Shown piece by piece: positions 5,758 to 10,351 of a stretch of DNA of 10,351 bases. Below the pieces are notes generated by a model that saw only the letters and a program-made list of their open reading frames with translations, had not been told where the DNA came from and ran no database searches. This stretch comes from Actinomycetes bacterium (lineage in GTDB: Bacteria; Actinomycetota; Acidimicrobiia; Acidimicrobiales; Bog-793), in contig JAKACF010000089.1 in assembly GCA_021821585.1 (NCBI GenBank), positions 1-10,351 on the forward strand. Reading direction: 5' to 3'. Position 1 is the stretch's first letter, and the number at the start of each line of letters is the position of its first letter. The position numbers were made by a program, and so were the translations under genes.

Positions 5758-6525
5758 TCACTGGGCGGTCCAGCCTCCGTCGATCAGGAGGTGCTGGCCG
5801 GTGATGTAGGCGGCGGCGGGGGACGCGAGGAAGACGACGGCACCGGCCACGTCGGCGGGCTCCCCCACCCGCCCGAGCGGGGTGCGCTCGACGACCCAGC
5901 TCAGGTTCTCGCCGGCGTCCAGCCACTCGGTGTTGAGCTCCGTGCGGACATAGGCCGGCCCGACGGCGTTGACGCGGATGGTCGGTGCCCACCGGATCGA
6001 GAGCACCCTCGTCAGGTGGACGAGCGCCGCCTTGCTCGCGGAGTACGGCGCCGAGGCGCCGGTGGTGACCTCGGCTGCCACCGAGGCGACGTTCACGATG
6101 GAGCCGCCGTTGCCGGCGAGCATCTTGCCGCCGAGCGCCTGGGAGAGGAAGAAGCTGCCCCGCACGTTCGTCGCGAAGACGAGGTCCCACTCCGAGGGGG
6201 TGACCTCGAGGACCTCACTTCTCACGATCGTCCCGGCAGCGTTGACCAGCACGTCGACGTGACCCTTCCAGTCCCAGGAAGCCGCGGCCATGTCGGCGAT
6301 GGAGTCGACGTCGCTCAGGTCCCCGGGAACCGCGAGGAAGTCCGCACCGCCCGCGGCGGCCTCGTCACCGAGGTCATCGAGGGCGGATGCGGTCCTCGCC
6401 ATGCCGACGACCGAGGCCCCGGCAGCCGCCAGGGCGAGTGCGATGGCGCGGCCGATGCCGCGCGAGGCGCCCGAGACGACGGCGACCTTGCCGTCGAGCA
6501 CCCCGGCCGGCACGTACTGCGACAT
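5758..6525 (-). CDS. SDR-family NAD(P)-dependent dehydrogenase/reductase
   Basis: This is a classical short-chain dehydrogenase of 255 residues, the usual length. It has the cofactor loop SGASRGIG (18-25), NAAG (95-98), catalytic Asn120, Ser148, Tyr161 and Lys165 (PYSASK), and the C-terminal GEPADVAGAVVFLAS and ITGQHLLIDGG signatures. Arginines at 22 and 44 and no Asp at the end of strand 2 lean towards NADP(H). It oxidises an alcohol or reduces a carbonyl on an unknown small molecule. Two starts are possible. ATG 6523-6525 is used here. An in-frame GTG at 6550-6552 overlaps the stop of the preceding gene as GTGA and would add nine residues. Neither has a strong ribosome site, so translational coupling to the upstream gene is likely. 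Confidence 0.92.
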   Translation of the reverse strand: MSQYVPAGVLDGKVAVVSGASRGIGRAIALALAAAGASVVGMARTASALDDLGDEAAAGGADFLAVPGDLSDVDSIADMAAASWDWKGHVDVLVNAAGTIVRSEVLEVTPSEWDLVFATNVRGSFFLSQALGGKMLAGNGGSIVNVASVAAEVTTGASAPYSASKAALVHLTRVLSIRWAPTIRVNAVGPAYVRTELNTEWLDAGENLSWVVERTPLGRVGEPADVAGAVVFLASPAAAYITGQHLLIDGGWTAQ

Positions 6526-6548
6526 CGACGCTGCCGTTTCCGGCCGGC

Positions 6549-7556
6549 TCACGCCAACGAGAACATCTCGATGAGACGCTGTGCCTGGTGGGGTGCCGCC
6601 GCCCGGAGGATCGGGACCTGGACGCCGACGTCGCGGAACTGCTGGACCCGCTTCTCGACCTCCTCGGGCGTGCCGCTCGCTGTCATGCCCTCGACGTAGC
6701 TGTCGGGCACAGCGGCGACGAGCGCCTCCTTGCCACCGCGGCGCCATGCCTCCTCGAAGATCGGGATGTCCTCTTCTCGCATGTACGGCTCGCCGACGAG
6801 CTTCTTCGGCTTGATGATGAAGGGCAGCTGAATCGGGTCGAGCTTGCTCGCCACCTCCCAGCGGATGGCGTCGAGTGCCGCCTCGTGGTCGTCCTCCACG
6901 GAGCAGTTGATGAGCTGGGCCACCTTGAAGTCCGACCAGTCGCGGCCTGCCTCCTCGGCAGCCTCGCGGACGATCTTGAGGGCGTTGGCGCTGTACTCGG
7001 GCGAGCAGATCGCGTTGAGGAGGACGCCGTCGCCGATGCGGCCGGCGATGCGCAGGCCCTTGCGGCTCGTCGCCGGGATGTACATCGGGATGTGGGTACG
7101 AGCCGGCTTCCAGCCGAGGCGTACGTCGTCGAAGTTGACCACCTCGCCGTGGTAGCTCACCGTCTCGCCCGTCAGGATGAGGCGGATCGACTCGACGTAC
7201 TCGATGAGCGCCTGGCCTGGGTCGGCGGCGGGCAGGCCATGGCGCACGGCGTGCGTCGACGTGCACGACCCGGGCGCCATCATCATCCTGCCGCCGGTGA
7301 GCTCGTCGAGCGAGGCGATCGTCTGCGCCATCACGAGCGGCGAGCGCAGCCGCGTGATCTGGGTGCAGCCGAGCGTCAGCTTCTCGGTCGCGAGACCGCA
7401 GGCGCTCAGCGCCGTCACCGAGTCACGCATCAGCTCGATGGTCTCGGAGAAGAAGCCGATCTCGAAGCCCGCCTCCTCCGCCTGGCGCATCCACCCAGCC
7501 ATCTGCTGCGGGTCCGCCTTCGGGTCGTAGCCGGTGCCGAAGCCAACTCGTGCCAT
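6549..7556 (-). CDS. LLM-class flavin-dependent oxidoreductase, probably F420-dependent
   Basis: The 335-residue product matches the luciferase-like monooxygenase/F420-dependent reductase superfamily, a single TIM-barrel domain. Visible family features are the N-terminal strand VGFGTGYDP (4-12), AEEAGFEIGFFSET (26-39), TLGCTQITRLRSPLVMAQTI (61-80), LDELTGGRMMMAPGSC (83-98), YVESIRLILTGETVSYHG (120-137) and IPMYIPATSRKGLRIAGRIG (156-175). In actinobacteria the closest relatives resemble methylenetetrahydromethanopterin reductase and use F420. The barrel alone cannot separate an F420 reductase or dehydrogenase from an FMN monooxygenase. ATG 7554-7556 was preferred over an in-frame GTG at 7587-7589 because GAGGGAG (7566-7572) lies nine bases before it and family sequences begin near MARVGFG. 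This is the first gene of the five-gene operon, and its stop overlaps a possible GTG start of the SDR gene. Confidence 0.92.
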   Translation of the reverse strand: MARVGFGTGYDPKADPQQMAGWMRQAEEAGFEIGFFSETIELMRDSVTALSACGLATEKLTLGCTQITRLRSPLVMAQTIASLDELTGGRMMMAPGSCTSTHAVRHGLPAADPGQALIEYVESIRLILTGETVSYHGEVVNFDDVRLGWKPARTHIPMYIPATSRKGLRIAGRIGDGVLLNAICSPEYSANALKIVREAAEEAGRDWSDFKVAQLINCSVEDDHEAALDAIRWEVASKLDPIQLPFIIKPKKLVGEPYMREEDIPIFEEAWRRGGKEALVAAVPDSYVEGMTASGTPEEVEKRVQQFRDVGVQVPILRAAAPHQAQRLIEMFSLA

Positions 7557-7630
7557 CGTGTCTCGCTCCCTCGTCGCTCGGGGACTCACGCCCGGGACGG
7601 CGCTCCCTACAAGCCGTTGTCACCTACGCC

Positions 7631-7646
7631 GACGGCTTCCGCCGCC
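7631..7646 (-). other. Leader hairpin with GGAA tetraloop
   Basis: On the minus strand GGCGGC and GCCGTC pair over six bases (one G-U) around the loop GGAA, a GNRA-type tetraloop. It sits in the roughly 100-base leader between the promoter at 7661-7689 and the ATG at 7556. I recognise no riboswitch class. Such hairpins are common in GC-rich leaders, so it may only affect message stability. Confidence 0.25.
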
Positions 7647-7660
7647 CTGCGCTGAACGCC

Positions 7661-7689
7661 AGGCTAGCGGCGAGATCTCTTGATGTCAA
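7661..7689 (-). promoter_or_regulatory. Sigma70-type promoter for the LLM-SDR-M24-dehydrogenase-aldolase operon
   Basis: On the minus strand TTGACA (7684-7689) is a perfect -35 element. A 17-base spacer separates it from TAGCCT (7661-7666), which fits the actinobacterial -10 pattern TANNNT. The expected start of transcription is near 7654, giving a leader of about 98 bases before the ATG at 7556. The promoter begins only 23 bases after the stop of the ubiX gene, so the five-gene operon can be expressed apart from the upstream pair. Confidence 0.7.
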
Positions 7690-7691
7690 GA
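7678..7691. promoter_or_regulatory. Candidate operator: palindrome over the -35 element
   Basis: TCTTGA-TG-TCAAGA is a perfect 6-2-6 inverted repeat that covers the whole -35 hexamer. A repressor bound there would block RNA polymerase, as with many small dimeric repressors of catabolic operons (GntR, TetR or MarR types). No regulator gene is in the window, so the binding protein is unknown. The palindrome contains TTGACA itself, so part of the symmetry may be coincidental. Confidence 0.4.
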
Positions 7692-7712
7692 TAACCGATC
7701 TGGAGAGAGAAC

Positions 7713-8378
7713 TCAGGTCGACGAGGCGTCCCCAGCGGCGGAATCGTCCGCCGGCGGCTGGCTGCCTCCCCAGCGCTGGACGAGACCGCTGTCGATGCCG
7801 AACTGGTCGAGGAGGCGGCCGATCGTGTGGTCGACCATCTCATCGAGGGACCGTGGACGGGCGTAGAAGGCCGGAACCGGTGGGGACACGATCGCGCCCG
7901 CCCGCGCCACGCGGAGCATGTTCTCGATGTGGATGACCGAGAGTGGCGCCTCCCGCACGAGCATGACGAGCCTGCGCTTCTCCTTCAGGGCGACATCGGC
8001 CGCCCGGTGGATGAGGTTCCCGCTGAGCCCGCTCGCGATGGCGGCGAGCGACTTCATGCTGCAGGGCGCGATGACCATCCCGTCGGTGAGGAACGAGCCG
8101 CTCCCGGGGGGCGCGTCCATTGCCTCCTCGGGATAGACGTGATCGGCGAGCTTGGCCACGGTGGTCGCCCGATAGTCGGTCTCCCAGACGATGGTCCGCC
8201 GCGCCCACTCGCTCATGATGAGGTGGGTCTCGACCGGCGAGTCGTGCAGCGCCTCGAGGAGGCGGATGCCGTAGATCGCACCGCTGGCACCCGTCATCGC
8301 GACGACGAGCCGCCGGGGGACATCCGCAGGGGGCTCGGGCTCGCTCCGGCGCTCGTCACTGCTGCGGGGCCGCGCCAC
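7713..8378 (-). CDS. ubiX: UbiX-family flavin prenyltransferase
   Basis: UbiX joins a dimethylallyl group to FMN to make prenylated FMN, the cofactor of UbiD-type reversible decarboxylases. All signature motifs are present: TGASGAIYG (29-37) for FMN phosphate, MSEWA (55-59), GMVIAPCSMKSLAAIASG (100-117), LKEKRRLVMLVREAPLS (131-147), HIENM (150-154) and PPVPAFYARP (166-175), with the expected Lys132, Glu143 and Tyr172. The core has the family length; about 20 extra charged residues at the N-terminus and a Ser/Asp/Ala-rich tail (about 206-221) make it 221. The start is GTG 8376-8378, one base after the TGA of the upstream hydroxylase gene. Its ribosome site AGGAG (8386-8390) lies inside that gene's end, so the two are translationally coupled. 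No ubiD gene is in view. Decarboxylase activity of this protein itself, an older annotation for the family, is unlikely. Confidence 0.95.
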   Translation of the reverse strand: MARPRSSDERRSEPEPPADVPRRLVVAMTGASGAIYGIRLLEALHDSPVETHLIMSEWARRTIVWETDYRATTVAKLADHVYPEEAMDAPPGSGSFLTDGMVIAPCSMKSLAAIASGLSGNLIHRAADVALKEKRRLVMLVREAPLSVIHIENMLRVARAGAIVSPPVPAFYARPRSLDEMVDHTIGRLLDQFGIDSGLVQRWGGSQPPADDSAAGDASST

Positions 8379-8379
8379 G

Positions 8380-10351
8380 TCAGCTCTCCTGCGTCGCGGC
8401 CTCAGCGCGGCGCGCCTCGTCGATGAGCGTCAGCAGCCGTTCGGGTGTGATCGGCACCCTCGTGACACGGACCTTGAGCGGGGCGAGGGCGTCGGAGACC
8501 GCGTTGGCGACCGCCGCCAGGGGTCCGACGGCTCCACCCTCCCCGCATCCCTTGATGCCGAAGGGGTTGACCTCGGACGGGCAAACCTGGTGTGACACCG
8601 TGATCGGCGGCACGTCGGTCGTGGTCGGGAGCAGGTAGTCCATGTAGGTCGAGCTCAGCAGCTGCCCGTCGGCACCGTAGACGACCTCTTCGGTGAGGGT
8701 GTTGCCGAGGCCGAGGGAGACCCCGCCGTGCACCTGGCCCTCGACGATGGTCGGGTTGAGCATCTGGCCGCAGTCGTCGACGGTGAGGTAGCGCAGGACC
8801 CGCACGAAGCCGGTCTCGTCGTCCACCTCGACGACCGCCACGTGGGTGCCCGACGCCCAGGTCACCGTCGGTGGCACGTAGTAGTACTCCGCCTCGAGCA
8901 CCGGCGCCATGCCGGCAGGCAGCTTCGCCCGCGGCCCCGGGCTCGCCGCCCGGGCGACCTCTCCCAGGCTCACCTTGCGCTCCGGCGTCCCGCGGACGTG
9001 GACGGTCCCGGCCTCGAGCTCGAGGTCGGACACCGAGGCCTCCAGCAGTTCGGCCGCGATGGCGAGTGCCTTGCTGCGCACCCGTGAGGCGCTCACCCCT
9101 GTCGCCGTGCCAGCGGTGACAGCGCTTCGGCTGGCGAAGGTGCCGATGCCGTAGGGGATGTAGGAGGTGTCGCCCATCCTCACGGTCACCTCGTCGGGGG
9201 TGACGCCGAGTTGGTCGGCGCAGATCTGGGCGAGCGTCGTCTGGAGTCCCTGCCCGTGGGCGTTGGCGCCCGTGTACACCGTCACGTGACCGGTGGCGTC
9301 CACCCGGACGAGGGCCCCTTCGTAGGGCCCGAAGCCCGACCCCTCGACGTAACTCGAGAAGCCCACACCGATCCGGCGCCCATGGCGCGCCGCCTCGGCC
9401 TGCTCACGGCGGAACTCCTCGTAGTCGAGGAGTGCAGCAGCCTGCTCGAGCTGGGTGGGAAAGTCGCCTCGGTCGTAGACGACGTCGACCCCGTCGCGGT
9501 AGGGGATGCCGGCGTGGTAGGGCATGGCCTCCGGACGGACGAGGTTGCGCCGCCGGCACTCGAGCGCGTCGAGACCGGTCTCCTCGGCGACGATCTGCAG
9601 GACGCGATCCATCATGAAGGTCGCCTCCGGCCGGCCGGCCCCCCGCACCGGGGCGACGGGCGCCTTGTTGGTGAGGACGTTGAGACCCTCGATGCGGACG
9701 TTCGGGATGTCGAACTGGTTCCGGGCGTGCGCCGCCGCGTTGTACGAGACGGTGATGGCGTACTGGTTGTAGGCGCCTGAGTCGACGAGGAAGCGGTCCC
9801 TCATGGCCACGATCCGGCCGTCGTCCTCGAAACCGATCTCCACGGTGTGGACCTGGTCGCGGCCGTGCCGGGTGACCATCAGGTTCTCGCTGCGGTCCTC
9901 CACCCAGCGCACCGGCCGGCCGAGCTCGAGTGCCAGGTAGGGAATGAGGATGTCCTCGGTGAACATGCCCGTGCCGAAGCTTCCGCCCATGTCGGGACTG
10001 ACCACGCGGATCCGCTCGAGCGGCATCTTCAGCATCGCCGACAGGAAGGTTCGGACGAGATGGGGGCGGGCGTTCGTGCAGTAGACGGTGAGGTCACCGG
10101 TGCCCCGGTCGGCAGTCGCGAGCACGCCGCGGGTCTCCATGGCGTTCGAGGCCTGGCGTCCGATCTCGAAGCGCCCCCGATAGACGTGGCTGGCGGAGGC
10201 CAAGGCGGCATCGACGTCGCCCGCCTGGATCACGAAACGGGCGGCGACATTGTCGCCGAGCTCCTCGTGGAGGACGGTGGCGCCTGGCGCGATGGCCTCG
10301 TCGGCACTGACGACCGGCGGGAGCTCCTCGTACTCGACCTGGATCCGCTCG
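8380..10351 (-). CDS. Molybdopterin-binding large subunit of a xanthine/CO dehydrogenase-family hydroxylase (N-terminus off the right edge)
   Basis: 656 residues are visible; full-length family members are about 770-800, so roughly 120 N-terminal residues lie beyond the edge. An in-frame GTG at 10231-10233 is internal, because the frame stays open with conserved sequence (ELPPVVSADEAI) up to the edge. Numbering from the first visible residue, molybdopterin-site motifs are AMETRG (70-75), GGSFG (122-126), PVRGAGRPE (234-242), GQGLQT (366-371) and DCGQMLNP (526-533). The catalytic glutamate is Glu604 in KGCGEGG. The active-site loop lacks the Ser-selanyl-Cys motif AYxCSFR of true CO dehydrogenase and resembles the RGAGR loop of form II and related hydroxylases, so CO is not the likely substrate. 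These enzymes hydroxylate aromatic or N-heterocyclic carbons or aldehydes with water as oxygen donor, together with FAD and iron-sulfur subunits, which would be upstream. The gene is coupled to ubiX. Confidence 0.93.
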   Translation of the reverse strand, partial: ERIQVEYEELPPVVSADEAIAPGATVLHEELGDNVAARFVIQAGDVDAALASASHVYRGRFEIGRQASNAMETRGVLATADRGTGDLTVYCTNARPHLVRTFLSAMLKMPLERIRVVSPDMGGSFGTGMFTEDILIPYLALELGRPVRWVEDRSENLMVTRHGRDQVHTVEIGFEDDGRIVAMRDRFLVDSGAYNQYAITVSYNAAAHARNQFDIPNVRIEGLNVLTNKAPVAPVRGAGRPEATFMMDRVLQIVAEETGLDALECRRRNLVRPEAMPYHAGIPYRDGVDVVYDRGDFPTQLEQAAALLDYEEFRREQAEAARHGRRIGVGFSSYVEGSGFGPYEGALVRVDATGHVTVYTGANAHGQGLQTTLAQICADQLGVTPDEVTVRMGDTSYIPYGIGTFASRSAVTAGTATGVSASRVRSKALAIAAELLEASVSDLELEAGTVHVRGTPERKVSLGEVARAASPGPRAKLPAGMAPVLEAEYYYVPPTVTWASGTHVAVVEVDDETGFVRVLRYLTVDDCGQMLNPTIVEGQVHGGVSLGLGNTLTEEVVYGADGQLLSSTYMDYLLPTTTDVPPITVSHQVCPSEVNPFGIKGCGEGGAVGPLAAVANAVSDALAPLKVRVTRVPITPERLLTLIDEARRAEAATQES

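Noticed and set aside
2832..5804. Very long open frame on the plus strand (about 990 codons) opposite the dehydrogenase and M24 genes
   Set aside because: Its translation is rich in Asp, Glu, Arg, Val and Gly with no domain. It is the antisense shadow of two well-supported genes in GC-rich DNA and spans the gap between them.
6387..7655. Plus-strand open frame of about 420 codons opposite the LLM and SDR genes
   Set aside because: Antisense shadow; the minus strand carries intact family motifs over the same bases.
8380..10351. Aerobic CO dehydrogenase large subunit (CoxL)
   Set aside because: The AYxCSFR loop that defines CO-oxidising enzymes is absent; the loop reads PVRGAGRPE.
1..10351. 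CRISPR array, tRNA, rRNA, insertion sequence or phage genes
   Set aside because: I saw no regularly spaced direct repeats, no transposase or integrase motifs and no tRNA-like cloverleaf on either strand by eye; a covariance-model scan was not possible.

Overview
The window is very GC-rich DNA with frequent GTG starts and strong Shine-Dalgarno sites. It encodes an F420-type luciferase-like oxidoreductase and carries paired DevR/DosR-like boxes. Together these suggest an actinobacterium (Actinomycetota), possibly an uncultured lineage. This assignment is an inference from gene content and motifs; no sequence comparison was run.

Left part (1-1707). A membrane protein on the minus strand runs off the left edge. 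A 51-residue membrane peptide with a histidine-rich tail (561-716) and a four-helix membrane sensor-like protein (1048-1707) lie on the plus strand. The sensor-like protein ends after a kinase-type dimerisation helix and has no ATPase domain. Each plus-strand gene is preceded by a tandem pair of 14-bp boxes of the form GGGNC-N4-GNCCY (one copy off by one base), with centres 18 and 19 bp apart. This resembles the tandem boxes bound by the hypoxia/redox regulator DevR (DosR), so the two genes may form a small dormancy-type regulon. The stretch 1708-2028 has no convincing gene and separates this part from the convergent minus-strand genes.

Middle part (2029-7556). Five minus-strand genes lie in one direction: an LLM-class (probably F420-dependent) oxidoreductase, an SDR dehydrogenase, an M24 (creatinase/Xaa-Pro peptidase fold) enzyme with an enlarged N-terminus, a Glu/Leu/Phe/Val dehydrogenase-family enzyme, and an HpcH/HpaI-type aldolase. 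A good sigma70-type promoter (TTGACA, 17 bp, TAGCCT) with a palindrome over its -35 element sits just upstream. In order, the genes could oxidise or reduce a substrate, hydrolyse a C-N bond, deaminate an amino acid and cleave a 2-oxo acid aldol. I read this as a catabolic operon for an unidentified nitrogen-containing compound.

Right part (7713-10351). Two minus-strand genes are translationally coupled: the large molybdopterin subunit of a xanthine dehydrogenase/CO dehydrogenase-family hydroxylase (its N-terminus lies beyond the right edge) and a UbiX flavin prenyltransferase. UbiX makes prenylated FMN for UbiD-type decarboxylases. No ubiD gene is visible, so a partner may lie outside the window. 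The molybdenum hydroxylase and UbiX may supply the first steps of the pathway served by the middle operon, but the internal promoter shows the two groups can be transcribed separately.
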